NCBI GenBank assembly: GCA_947447465.1
Contig: CANFKE010000012.1
Coordinates: 1 to 64,000, forward strand
Length of the DNA stretch: 64,000 bases
Direction: 5' to 3'
Origin: Chitinophagaceae bacterium
GTDB taxonomy: Bacteria; Bacteroidota; Bacteroidia; Chitinophagales; Chitinophagaceae
Made by a program: the position numbers and the translations under genes
The notes under the pieces: model-generated
The model's input: only the letters and a program-made list of their open reading frames with translations
Told to the model about the DNA's origin: nothing
The model's database searches: none
Shown here: positions 54,331-63,165 of the stretch, piece by piece
Numbering within the stretch: position 1 is the stretch's first letter
Layout of the letters: each line of letters starts with the position of its first letter

Positions 54331-54909
54331 ATGAAAGGACTGTATATTTTCCTCGGCATTGTAGTACTCATCGTATTTATGGGTGGTTGCAGCTATAACG
54401 GCATGAACAGCAGCCGTGTAATAGTTGACCAAAAATGGGCTGACGTTCAAAGCAGCTATCAACGTCGTTCAGATCTTATTCCTAATCTGGTAGAAGTGGT
54501 GAAAGGTGTTGCTGATTTTGAAAAAACAACGTTGACTCAAGTAATTCAGGCGCGTGCGAGTGCATCGTCTATCAAGATCGATCCTAAAGATCTTTCTCCT
54601 GAAAAACTGAAAGAATTTCAGGCATCTCAGGGACAATTGAGCCAGGCGTTGGGCAGGTTGATGGTGGTATCTGAGCAATATCCGCAACTTAAGGCCAATG
54701 AGAATTTCAAACAACTTCAGGATCAGCTGGAAGGTACTGAGAATAGAATAAAAACTGCTCGTGATGCCTTCAATGAAGCCGTTACAGGCTACAACATTCA
54801 GGTAACATCATTCCCTAAGAATCTGTTAGCCGGTATGTTTGGCTTTAAAGAAAGAGCAATGTTCCAGGCCGACCCTGCAGCACAGAGTGCCCCTAAGGTG
54901 AAATTCTAA
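54331..54909 (+). CDS. LemA family lipoprotein
   Basis: About 192 residues from ATG 54331 (a TTG seven codons upstream is unlikely). Signal with lipobox (LIVFMGGC), then QKWADVQSSYQRRSDLIPNLVEVVKG, the LemA signature, and a long helical body ending FKERAMFQ. LemA proteins sit with TPM-domain proteins in many genomes, as here: two such genes follow, 20 bp and then an ATGA overlap. Function of the set is poorly known; envelope stress has been suggested. Confidence 0.93.
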   Translation: MKGLYIFLGIVVLIVFMGGCSYNGMNSSRVIVDQKWADVQSSYQRRSDLIPNLVEVVKGVADFEKTTLTQVIQARASASSIKIDPKDLSPEKLKEFQASQGQLSQALGRLMVVSEQYPQLKANENFKQLQDQLEGTENRIKTARDAFNEAVTGYNIQVTSFPKNLLAGMFGFKERAMFQADPAAQSAPKVKF

Positions 54910-54929
54910 TCTTATTCAATCAATTGGCT

Positions 54930-55388
54930 ATGTTTTCATTATTCAGAAAAAAGAACTTGCTGGACAAGCAAGTACAAAAAAGAATAGAAGCCACCATTAG
55001 TGAGGCTGAAAGCAAGACCACTGGTGAAATAAGGGTTTTTATTGAAGCTAAATGCAAATCTCAGGATCCGATCGACAGAGCAAAGGAAGTGTTTGCCCAA
55101 CTGGAGATGCACAAGACCATTGCCAGAAATGCTATTTTGGTCTATGTAGCTATGGAGGATAAAAAGTTTGCACTCTATGGCGACAAGGTCATCTATGAAC
55201 TTGCCGGAGGATCACTGTTTTGGGAAAAAGCAGCAGCTAGACTGACAGGACATCTAAGAAAAAATGAAATTGCAGACGGATTGTGCAACTGTATTCTGGA
55301 ATTGGGTTCAGCTCTTGCTGCTCAATTTCCTGCAGATCCTGATACAAAGAAAAATGAACTATCAGACGAAATAGTTTTTGGCAAATGA
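54930..55388 (+). CDS. TPM domain protein, soluble
   Basis: About 152 residues from ATG 54930. The TPM fold is visible in RIEATISEAESKTTGEIRVFIEAK, NAILVYVAMEDKKFALYGD and ADGLCNCILELGSALA. No signal peptide or membrane helix, unlike its neighbour. Middle gene of the lemA-TPM-TPM operon; its stop overlaps the next start. Confidence 0.88.
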   Translation: MFSLFRKKNLLDKQVQKRIEATISEAESKTTGEIRVFIEAKCKSQDPIDRAKEVFAQLEMHKTIARNAILVYVAMEDKKFALYGDKVIYELAGGSLFWEKAAARLTGHLRKNEIADGLCNCILELGSALAAQFPADPDTKKNELSDEIVFGK

Positions 55389-56194
55389 AAAGCATGATCA
55401 ATAAGTCGATAGTTCGTTTACTCCTGTTTGTATTCATATTTCTTTCCATGAGTCGGGTCGTCATGGCAGAGGATAAGGTATATCCTGACAAACCCAACCC
55501 GGAAAGACTGGTCAACGATTTTGCCCATGTATTGAATGCCGGACAGATCAATGATCTGGAAAATAAACTGGTAGATTTTGCTAATACAACATCTACACAG
55601 ATAACTATTGTTACCATCGCCAATCTTGGCGGGCATGATATCTCTGAATATTCTGTTCATTTATTTAATGAGTGGGGATTAGGACAGGCAGGAAAGAACA
55701 ATGGAGTACTTATTTTGCTGACATTGGATGACGGATATGGTAAAAAGAGAGAATGGACAACTGTAGGCAAAGGACTTCAAGGCGTGCTTACTGACGCTAA
55801 GACCGGACAGATTTTCAGAAATGAGATGGTACCGTCATTTAAAGAGAATGACTACTACACCGGACTGGCAAAAGGTGCTGACGCCATTATAGCTGTTACC
55901 AAAGGTGAATATACTGCAGACGGAAGTGAGCGCAAGAGTAGTGGCAGATCAGGCAAAGGATTCCCGATCATTATTATCATCATTTTCATCATTATCATTC
56001 TGGCTACGCGCAACAGAAGAGGTGGCGGTGGTGGTGGTATTGGAGATCTGGCTACCGGTATGCTGTTAGGCAATATGCTTGGTGGTGGTTTCCGCGGAGG
56101 TGGCGGTGGTTTTGGAGGCGGTGATAGTGGTGGTGGATTCGGCGGATTTGGTGGTGGCAGCACAGATGGCGGTGGTGCCGGTGGTAGTTGGTAA
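55385..56194 (+). CDS. TPM domain membrane protein with glycine-rich tail
   Basis: A 269-residue protein: signal peptide (IVRLLLFVFIFLSMSRVVMA), TPM domain (RLVNDFAHVLNAGQINDLEN, TQITIVTIANLGG, NNGVLILLTLDDG), one membrane helix (PIIIIIIFIIIILAT), then a tail of ~60 residues almost all Gly, Phe and Ser (GGGGGGIGDL, GGFGGGDSGGGF). The YgcG-like layout with a Gly-rich end is usual. Overlaps the previous gene by ATGA, so translationally coupled. Confidence 0.92.
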   Translation: MKSMINKSIVRLLLFVFIFLSMSRVVMAEDKVYPDKPNPERLVNDFAHVLNAGQINDLENKLVDFANTTSTQITIVTIANLGGHDISEYSVHLFNEWGLGQAGKNNGVLILLTLDDGYGKKREWTTVGKGLQGVLTDAKTGQIFRNEMVPSFKENDYYTGLAKGADAIIAVTKGEYTADGSERKSSGRSGKGFPIIIIIIFIIIILATRNRRGGGGGGIGDLATGMLLGNMLGGGFRGGGGGFGGGDSGGGFGGFGGGSTDGGGAGGSW

Positions 56195-56228
56195 TGAATA
56201 TTTCAGATAACATTAATTATACGAACTA

Positions 56229-56262
56229 GTAAAAATGGCTACCCAAGGGTAGCCATTTTTAC
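56229..56262. terminator. bidirectional terminator
   Basis: GTAAAAATGGCTACCC / GGGTAGCCATTTTTAC, 16-bp perfect stem with loop AA, between the convergent TPM operon and pyrF. Confidence 0.9.
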
Positions 56263-56293
56263 AATATAGAAATATAAATACTTGACAAGCACG

Positions 56294-57094
56294 CTAAAAA
56301 AAGACCGCCATTTCCTTTTGGTATTGTACAGCGGCATCATGTGCCTTATCAGCAAATGACTCATCATTTGCAACATAAATTATACCGCGAGATACATTGA
56401 TCAATACACCGCCATCATCATTCATTGTATTGCGACAAACAGTGTCAACATCTCCTCCTTGTGCTCCTACACCAGGAACAAGGAAAAAGTGATGAGGAAG
56501 CATTGCTCTTACTTCTTGTAGCTGTTCCTTACGGGTAGCACCGATCACAAACATAATATTTTCAGGGGTCCCCCATGAAGCAACCGTTCTCAACACCTTC
56601 TGGTATATAAGTTCATTACCACTTGGCTGTAATTGAAAGTCTGCACTGCCGGCATTAGAGGTAAGTCCTAATACAATTGCCCATTTATCATCAAATTTCA
56701 GAAATGGCTGCACACTGTCACTGCCCATATATGGAGCTACCGTTACACTATCAAATGGATAGGTATGAAAAAAGGTGCGTGCATATTGCTCAGAAGTATT
56801 ACCAATATCCCCTCTCTTTGCATCAGCAATGGTAAAAATATCTTTGGGGATATAATTGAGCGTTTTCTCCATACTTATCCATCCCTTCAATCCCTGCGCT
56901 TCATAAAACGCAGTATTGATCTTATAAGATACTGCCTGATCTTTAGTGGCATCAATTATGGCCTTATTGAATTCAAAAACCGGATCTTCTTCTTTCAATA
57001 GGTGTGCCGGAATTTTGGTAAGGTCTGTATCTAACCCAACGCATAAAACCGATTTTTTATCGAATATGTTTGCCTTTAATTGTGCCCTGTTCAT
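56294..57094 (-). CDS. pyrF: orotidine 5'-phosphate decarboxylase
   Basis: A 266-residue enzyme of UMP synthesis. Active-site block DAKRGDIGNTSEQYA is intact with its Lys; VGLDTDLTKIP opens the TIM barrel and FLVPGVGAQGGD is the phosphate-binding loop. This is the longer (class 2) form common in Bacteroidota. It is the last gene of a minus-strand run with two hypothetical genes. Confidence 0.95.
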   Translation of the reverse strand: MNRAQLKANIFDKKSVLCVGLDTDLTKIPAHLLKEEDPVFEFNKAIIDATKDQAVSYKINTAFYEAQGLKGWISMEKTLNYIPKDIFTIADAKRGDIGNTSEQYARTFFHTYPFDSVTVAPYMGSDSVQPFLKFDDKWAIVLGLTSNAGSADFQLQPSGNELIYQKVLRTVASWGTPENIMFVIGATRKEQLQEVRAMLPHHFFLVPGVGAQGGDVDTVCRNTMNDDGGVLINVSRGIIYVANDESFADKAHDAAVQYQKEMAVFF

Positions 57095-57114
57095 TGGTTA
57101 TGGAGATGTATATT

Positions 57115-57801
57115 TTAATGTTTATACAGTTTATCAGCTACAGCAAAAGACCGGGTTTCTGTTTTGTCTTTATTTGTTCTGATCAATCTGATGTCAAAAG
57201 TAAGTTTCCCTTTCGTAAATACACTTTTTTGAATACAATCGTTATAAGACTGACACGCAGGAGTATCAGTAAAACTGTATTCCGTTTTCTCTAGTGTCAG
57301 TATATTTTCAATAGTAAGACAGTAATTATCTGTAAAATAGGCGATCAGGTTATTCGCTCTGTCATGAATGAATACGTTTTCGCGTCGATAGAATTTATTG
57401 GTACCTGTTACAAAATATACATGCTTACTGCAATAGTTGCCTCCGCATCCATTATGTAAAGCAATTATCTTATCAGATGACCATTCATAAACAGGTACTA
57501 TAGAAGCCGGGAAACTACAATCTATATCATCCCGCCATTTGGTTTGCCACATGCCATTGCCTGCAACAAGTCCATAAGTAGTGTCATATTTCACATACTT
57601 TACAAATGCGCCTGTGGTTGCATCTATAGTATCGTGGGGCATACATTTGGAAAGGTCTTTCTCTATTGGCGCAACAGACTTACCGGAATCAGTATTGTGT
57701 ACATCGCCCTTTGGGATTTGATCGCAGGAAGAAAAAAGAAATAGGATCAGGAATAAATTGAAGCATGATCTCATGGAATGTTGCAGATATTGCCGGATCA
57801 T
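57115..57801 (-). CDS. hypothetical lipoprotein
   Basis: A 228-residue protein whose first ATG overlaps the stop of the preceding gene (ATGA); a second ATG at 57774 is possible. The lipobox is LFLFSSC. The body has many Cys and aromatic residues (SCMPHDT-like start, IALHNGCGGNYCSKHVY, YNDCIQKSVF). No family recognised. Probably an envelope protein. Confidence 0.65.
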   Translation of the reverse strand: MIRQYLQHSMRSCFNLFLILFLFSSCDQIPKGDVHNTDSGKSVAPIEKDLSKCMPHDTIDATTGAFVKYVKYDTTYGLVAGNGMWQTKWRDDIDCSFPASIVPVYEWSSDKIIALHNGCGGNYCSKHVYFVTGTNKFYRRENVFIHDRANNLIAYFTDNYCLTIENILTLEKTEYSFTDTPACQSYNDCIQKSVFTKGKLTFDIRLIRTNKDKTETRSFAVADKLYKH

Positions 57802-58409
57802 AATTTCCAGGTCATCGTATTGCCTGATTGGGTATTATCTTCATTTTCATCATAACCCGGGTTACCCACTTCATTCACTTTCACTTTTGTCTTTTCTACC
57901 GGCAAACTTACTCCGGATACATTCAGCATATGTCGTTGCTCCAATGTATCAATTGCAGCAGAGCGTTCAAGGTGCATACCTATTATTTCTTTGATGTCTT
58001 TTCCGGCCTGATGAAGAATTTCATTTTTAAGTCTGATAACCCTGGCCATTCTCGCAATAACAAGAAACAGGATGACCGCCAAACCTACAATACCATATCC
58101 GGCTAAAAGAAAATTATTGACATTGGGGCCACCTAGTTTATTACTTATCTCAGGAGTATGATAGATGGTGTTGCCAACTGTAAATGGATAAATGGTATGC
58201 ATCATAACTATAAAAGCTATACCTGCAAGAAAGATCGCATAACATAGTATTTCTGTAATAATAAGCGTAGTGGTGCTGATAAGCCTTTGTGCTGCCGGCT
58301 TACGAAGAGAAGTGCCCAATGGATCAAGGATCTCCATTTGTTCCCTGATCATGATACACTCTTCCCTGAATTCCTGCATGAGATCATCTCTCAACGTAGT
58401 CAATGCCAT
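57798..58409 (-). CDS. hypothetical membrane protein
   Basis: About 203 residues from ATG 58409 (MALTTLRDDLMQEF); the 23-residue upstream extension looks unlike coding sequence. Two helices (LIITEILCYAIFLAGIAFIVMM and NFLLAGYGIVGLAVILFLVIA), a charged N-terminus and a soluble tail with VEKTKVKVNEVG. It is translationally coupled to the lipoprotein that follows. Function unknown. Confidence 0.6.
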   Translation of the reverse strand: MALTTLRDDLMQEFREECIMIREQMEILDPLGTSLRKPAAQRLISTTTLIITEILCYAIFLAGIAFIVMMHTIYPFTVGNTIYHTPEISNKLGGPNVNNFLLAGYGIVGLAVILFLVIARMARVIRLKNEILHQAGKDIKEIIGMHLERSAAIDTLEQRHMLNVSGVSLPVEKTKVKVNEVGNPGYDENEDNTQSGNTMTWKL

Positions 58410-58709
58410 CTCTCGCGTTATTGATTTGTTGCAAATATAAGGTTTGGTCATACCATACATTCCACGCGGTATCCACACAATGTGGGAAAGTATAGAGGTA
58501 AATAGAGATTATTTTAGCTTTTATTGAACATGGTTCATGTATATTATGAAGCATAGTGGCAAATTGAATATTAGCTAAATAATCTCCCCACTTTTTCCGA
58601 CCTTTGCGCACTTTAGTTGATAGTAAACAGACTGCTTCAATGCTGATTTTAGCATAAGACGATCTATAATATACTAACGAACATCTACTATTATTAACCA
58701 AACAAGTAA

Positions 58710-60305
58710 ATGAGTTTCGAAAAAGAAATAGCCAAGCGCAGAACCTTTGCCATCATATCGCACCCCGATGCCGGTAAGACCACTTTGACAGAAAAATTAC
58801 TGTTGTTTGGTGGTGCCATACAGGTTGCAGGTGCTGTAAAAAGCAACAAGATAAAGAAGCATGCAACGAGTGACTTTATGGAAATTGAGCGTCAGAGAGG
58901 TATCTCGGTAGCTACTTCCGTAATGAGCTTTGAATATAATGAAACGCTGATCAACCTGCTCGATACTCCCGGCCACAAAGACTTTGCGGAGGATACTTAT
59001 CGTACACTTACAGCTGTAGATAGCGTAATTCTTGTTATTGACAGTGTGAACGGGGTAGAAGATCAGACACGTAAACTGGTAGAGGTTTGTCGCATGAGAG
59101 ACACTCCGGTCATTGTGTTCGTCAATAAGATGGACCGTGATGGTAAGCTACCGTTCGATCTGGTAGATGAAATTGAAAAGGAGTTGAAACTTTCTTTACA
59201 CCCTATGTCTTGGCCTATCAACATGGGTAAAGAATTTAAGGGGGTTTACAATTTACATGACAGCAGCCTGAATTTATTCACTGCCAGCCAGAAAGCCACA
59301 GAAGAAAATACAGTAATGATCCCCGACCTTAACGACAATATTCTGGTTGCCAAAATAGGGGAGCGCGATGCTAATCAACTGAGAGAAGATGTAGAATTGT
59401 TACAGGGTGTTTATGGAGAACTGGATACAGAAGAATACCTCAAAGGCAGAGTTTGTCCTGTTTTCTTTGGTAGTGCTGTCAATAATTTTGGGGTTAAAGA
59501 ACTGTTGGATACATTCATTCAAATTGCACCTCGTCCACAAGGACGAAACACAGACACGCGTTTTGTAGCGCCCACAGAAGCTAAGTTTACCGGATTTATT
59601 TTTAAGATCCATGCCAATCTCGACCCTCGTCACAGAGATAGGGTAGCATTCCTTCGTGTATGTTCAGGACGTTTTGCTCGCAATACTTATTACAAACATT
59701 GTCGCTTAGACAAAGATGTTCGCTTCAGTAATCCATATTCATTTATGGCGCGTGAGAAGGACATTATTGAAGAAGCATACCCGGGTGATGTGGTTGGTCT
59801 GTTTGATACGGGCAACTTCAAAATTGGTGATACGCTGACAGAAAGTGAAATAATGCAGTTTACCGGCATACCGGTATTCTCACCTGAAATATTTAAGGAA
59901 TTGGTGAACAAAGACCCTATGAAGACCAAGCAGTTAGAAAAGGGTATTCGTCAGCTTACAGATGAAGGTGTAGCACAGTTATTTACACAACATGGTGGTC
60001 AGCGAAAGATCATTGGTTGTGTTGGAGAACTCCAATTCGAAGTGATACAATACCGCTTGCTACAGGAATATGGTTCCTCATGTTCATTTACACCACTATC
60101 GTTCTATAAAGCTTGTTGGATAACAGGTGATAAAAAAGCTATCGATGATTTTGCTCGCTTTAAGCAGGCCAACATTATGGAAGATAAGGATGGGAATCTG
60201 GTATATCTGGCTCAGAGCGAATGGTTCCTGAATACTGAAAAGCAGAACAATCCGGATATAGAATTCCACACTACTTCAGAATTCAAAACAGCGATGAGCA
60301 ATTAA
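58710..60305 (+). CDS. prfC: peptide chain release factor 3
   Basis: A 531-residue GTPase that removes RF1/RF2 from ribosomes after peptide release. G motifs: [15 protein letters not shown] (P-loop), [14 protein letters not shown] (switch I), [14 protein letters not shown] and NKMDRDG; RF3-specific domains 2 and 3 follow. Full length. It stands alone, divergent from the hypothetical membrane gene. Confidence 0.96.
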   Translation: MSFEKEIAKRRTFAIISHPDAGKTTLTEKLLLFGGAIQVAGAVKSNKIKKHATSDFMEIERQRGISVATSVMSFEYNETLINLLDTPGHKDFAEDTYRTLTAVDSVILVIDSVNGVEDQTRKLVEVCRMRDTPVIVFVNKMDRDGKLPFDLVDEIEKELKLSLHPMSWPINMGKEFKGVYNLHDSSLNLFTASQKATEENTVMIPDLNDNILVAKIGERDANQLREDVELLQGVYGELDTEEYLKGRVCPVFFGSAVNNFGVKELLDTFIQIAPRPQGRNTDTRFVAPTEAKFTGFIFKIHANLDPRHRDRVAFLRVCSGRFARNTYYKHCRLDKDVRFSNPYSFMAREKDIIEEAYPGDVVGLFDTGNFKIGDTLTESEIMQFTGIPVFSPEIFKELVNKDPMKTKQLEKGIRQLTDEGVAQLFTQHGGQRKIIGCVGELQFEVIQYRLLQEYGSSCSFTPLSFYKACWITGDKKAIDDFARFKQANIMEDKDGNLVYLAQSEWFLNTEKQNNPDIEFHTTSEFKTAMSN

Positions 60306-60350
60306 GTTGTCGTACAATGATCACTTAGCTGTTGTTGACTATATTTAGTA

Positions 60351-60376
60351 TCGGGTGTACCAATAGGTATACCCGA
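60351..60376. terminator. intrinsic terminator
   Basis: TCGGGTGTACC / GGTATACCCGA stem (one mismatched pair, G-T type) with loop AATA, followed by ACTTTTATAC, between convergent prfC and the small membrane gene. Confidence 0.65.
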
Positions 60377-60380
60377 ACTT

Positions 60381-60728
60381 TTATACTGTTTTTTGTGGTC
60401 TTAATAAGCTACCCGCCCATGCCGACAGGCCGCCCATCAATCCTCCTAACACAGTCACGACCAGTATCAACAGCCCGTAATTAGGTAGTTTGAACAGCAT
60501 TGCCATTCGGCGAGAGAGTATGTGCTCATTTGGAATGTCTTTCATTAAAAGTGCTGTCATCCAAAACAAAGCTATACCTGCAGATCCGACTAAAAATGAT
60601 GTACTTCCCTTTCTATTGAGTAGGATGGCGATAAAAAAAGGAACAATGGCAATGACCCACCAAGGCATTAGTAGTTCTGCGACAGCAGCTGTTACAGCGA
60701 TAAGTATGATGAAAAGAAAATTACGCAT
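60381..60728 (-). CDS. hypothetical small membrane protein
   Basis: A 115-residue protein with four hydrophobic helices (FLFIILIAVTAAVAELLM; VIAIVPFFIAILL; FLVGSAGIALFWMTALLM; YGLLILVVTVLGGLMGGLSAWAG). It follows the penicillin acylase gene by 12 bp, so the two are co-transcribed. No function assigned. Confidence 0.65.
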   Translation of the reverse strand: MRNFLFIILIAVTAAVAELLMPWWVIAIVPFFIAILLNRKGSTSFLVGSAGIALFWMTALLMKDIPNEHILSRRMAMLFKLPNYGLLILVVTVLGGLMGGLSAWAGSLLRPQKTV

Positions 60729-60740
60729 ACGCTGATAGAA

Positions 60741-63137
60741 TTATTGATGTGCAGTTATTGTGAATTTCAAACTTTTATCGTTTTGCTGCTGAAAATTAGG
60801 AAGGAACAGCAACTTATTATATTTACCCTGGGTCCAATAAGGTAGGAAATCAGCATAATATTTACTTCCCGGATTACCTGACTGTCCGCCGGGATAAACC
60901 CCATATGCCTCTATTTCTTTACCCATCTGCACCACCATTCTCCACGAAGGTCCATGATTTCCTTTAGCAGCATTGACCGTATTGCCCCATCCACCTATTT
61001 TCAGCTGATCATAACTGAAGGCAGGTAGGTTGGTCAGGTGTTTTACACTTGTATTTTTGACTTTATACCAATCCAATCCAAGCTTTTCAGCTTTCGAAAC
61101 ACTATCCATTGCCTGCTTAAAACTCAATGTCATCAACACATTCAGGTGTTCCAGTTGAGGTAATTTTGTTTTGCCAGTATCTGCCTGTGCCAATAATTGC
61201 ATTGTTCGTTCAGGTAGGGGATAGAACTGTGATGGAACATTACCAAGACCTTCCCAGATCTTATTATAGAGACAGTGCCACCATATCTGGTAGATAGTAC
61301 CGTCTATGCCATCTGCGGTCAACTTGTACTGCCACTTTCTAAGATTATCTATGTATTCCTTCTTCTTGCCTTTAAAATCATTAGACAAGTATTTGAGCAT
61401 GATAGGCAAGGTGTTGGCCGCCAGTATAGAGTAATCATCATTCTGCAGAGCAAACATATCATTTATGGTAGCTTTTTCTGCTGTTGCCAATACCTGATTA
61501 ATGCGCCATGACCTTAATTCTACAAAGTCCCCATCATACCAATAAGGGTAAGTATCGTCTGTAACACATTGATTGGCAGAAGCTACATACCCCTGTTGTG
61601 GATTGAGCACATGCGGATTTTCACGCATGGGTATCAGATCTCCCCACTTGCCGGAAGACTTGGAGCCGTCCATTATGTATTTACCTTGACCCTTCCATTT
61701 ATTCACAAATTGCCCTTGACCCCACAATGCTATATTGCCCTTTCGATCAGCAAATGCCATATTCTGTGCCGGACACTGGAAATTCAGAATACCTTCTACC
61801 CATGAGTCATAACCGGTAGCACGATTCATTAAATAGACTGCCAGTAATTCATTGGTACTTTTGTGTGCCATCCAGCACATGGCCAACGGCTGCTCCAATC
61901 CTCCTTCAGCTTCAAATTGCTTATCATAGGTAATAGGTCCGAATACAGTATATTTCACAGTATCAACATAGGTGAGATCGTTCTTAATGACTATGGTCTC
62001 TAATCGATTTGTATAGGCCTGTTGTTTACCATCTAACCAATACTTACTGCCATCTCCATCCACCTTCTTTATCAGGTAGTAGTCTTTTACATCCCTGTAG
62101 TTATTAGTAAATCCCCACGATACACTATCATTGAACCCTATGATAATACCCGGGGCACCCGGTAAAGAAGCACCATAAACATTCATTCCCGGCGACTGCA
62201 ATTGTACCTCATACCAAAGAGACGGCAAGTGTAAGCCCAGATGCGGGTCGTTGCAAAGTATGGCAGCACCACTCTTTGTTCTGCTACCCGATATTGCCCA
62301 GTTATTGCTGCCGATGCCATCTTCCCGCTCTTCAGTGAATTCCTCCCGCTTGAAATGAGGATACATAGTATCAGCAGGTACAGATGGTACTTTAAGTGAG
62401 GCTTTATCGAATATAGTCCCTGTAGGTATTACAGGCTTTGTTCCTGTAACATGATCTGGGTACATCAGCTGCAGCATCTCTGGAGATAGAGTTTCGCGTA
62501 AGTATGTAAATGGAATATCATTGGGACTACCGGTAAGATCATCTGCCATATACTTGAGTAGCAAGGCACTTTTAATATTGGTCCAAGGCTCGGGTGCAAA
62601 TCCCATTAACTTATACTCAATAGGGTAGTCTCTGTACTTTAATTGTTTTATATATGCGTTGATACCCTCACTATAGGCGTCCATCATCACCTTAGTGCGC
62701 GGGTCAGCCTCCATAGCTCTCAGAGAGTTTTCAGCTGCATATACCATACCTTTCCTTCTTTGCTCCCTGTCATAATCAAATGCCTTCTTGCCTATTACTT
62801 CACTTACTCTTCCGGCAGCAGCTCTTGTTTCCATGTCCATCTGCCATAATCGATAAGTAGCATGCAGATACCCTTCAACAAAATATATATCATGATCATT
62901 TTCAGCATGAATATGAGGAACTAAACGGTCATCAAGCCACACCGTAACAGGTTGCTTTAGTTGTGGTAATTTAATATCCGCACTAAAATTTTTATTCACA
63001 GGCTCAGCACTTGCCCAACAGCCGTTGACCGGATCCAACAACCTGCCGATAGCAGGCAAGTCACCGATCGGATTGTCTAATAAATAAACAAGTCCTCCGG
63101 TAATGATAAGGATAACTATGGCCAGTGCTATGCGCAT
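60741..63137 (-). CDS. penicillin acylase family N-terminal nucleophile hydrolase
   Basis: A 798-residue protein with an N-terminal membrane anchor or signal (IALAIVILIITGGLVYLLD). The autocatalytic cleavage site and nucleophile Ser lie in GIGSNNWAISGSRT (~residue 277), giving an alpha and a beta chain. WDGVT-like and GWGNTVNAAKGNHGPSWRM blocks are family features. Such enzymes cleave amides such as acyl-homoserine lactones, lipopeptides or penicillins; the substrate here is unknown. Exported. Confidence 0.93.
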   Translation of the reverse strand: MRIALAIVILIITGGLVYLLDNPIGDLPAIGRLLDPVNGCWASAEPVNKNFSADIKLPQLKQPVTVWLDDRLVPHIHAENDHDIYFVEGYLHATYRLWQMDMETRAAAGRVSEVIGKKAFDYDREQRRKGMVYAAENSLRAMEADPRTKVMMDAYSEGINAYIKQLKYRDYPIEYKLMGFAPEPWTNIKSALLLKYMADDLTGSPNDIPFTYLRETLSPEMLQLMYPDHVTGTKPVIPTGTIFDKASLKVPSVPADTMYPHFKREEFTEEREDGIGSNNWAISGSRTKSGAAILCNDPHLGLHLPSLWYEVQLQSPGMNVYGASLPGAPGIIIGFNDSVSWGFTNNYRDVKDYYLIKKVDGDGSKYWLDGKQQAYTNRLETIVIKNDLTYVDTVKYTVFGPITYDKQFEAEGGLEQPLAMCWMAHKSTNELLAVYLMNRATGYDSWVEGILNFQCPAQNMAFADRKGNIALWGQGQFVNKWKGQGKYIMDGSKSSGKWGDLIPMRENPHVLNPQQGYVASANQCVTDDTYPYWYDGDFVELRSWRINQVLATAEKATINDMFALQNDDYSILAANTLPIMLKYLSNDFKGKKKEYIDNLRKWQYKLTADGIDGTIYQIWWHCLYNKIWEGLGNVPSQFYPLPERTMQLLAQADTGKTKLPQLEHLNVLMTLSFKQAMDSVSKAEKLGLDWYKVKNTSVKHLTNLPAFSYDQLKIGGWGNTVNAAKGNHGPSWRMVVQMGKEIEAYGVYPGGQSGNPGSKYYADFLPYWTQGKYNKLLFLPNFQQQNDKSLKFTITAHQ

Positions 63138-63165
63138 CTATATATTTTAATAGTGAAAAAGTGAA

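Noticed and set aside
55855-56163. Minus-strand proline-rich frame opposite the TPM protein tail
   Set aside because: It is the antisense of a glycine-rich tract (GGT codons read as proline), not a gene.
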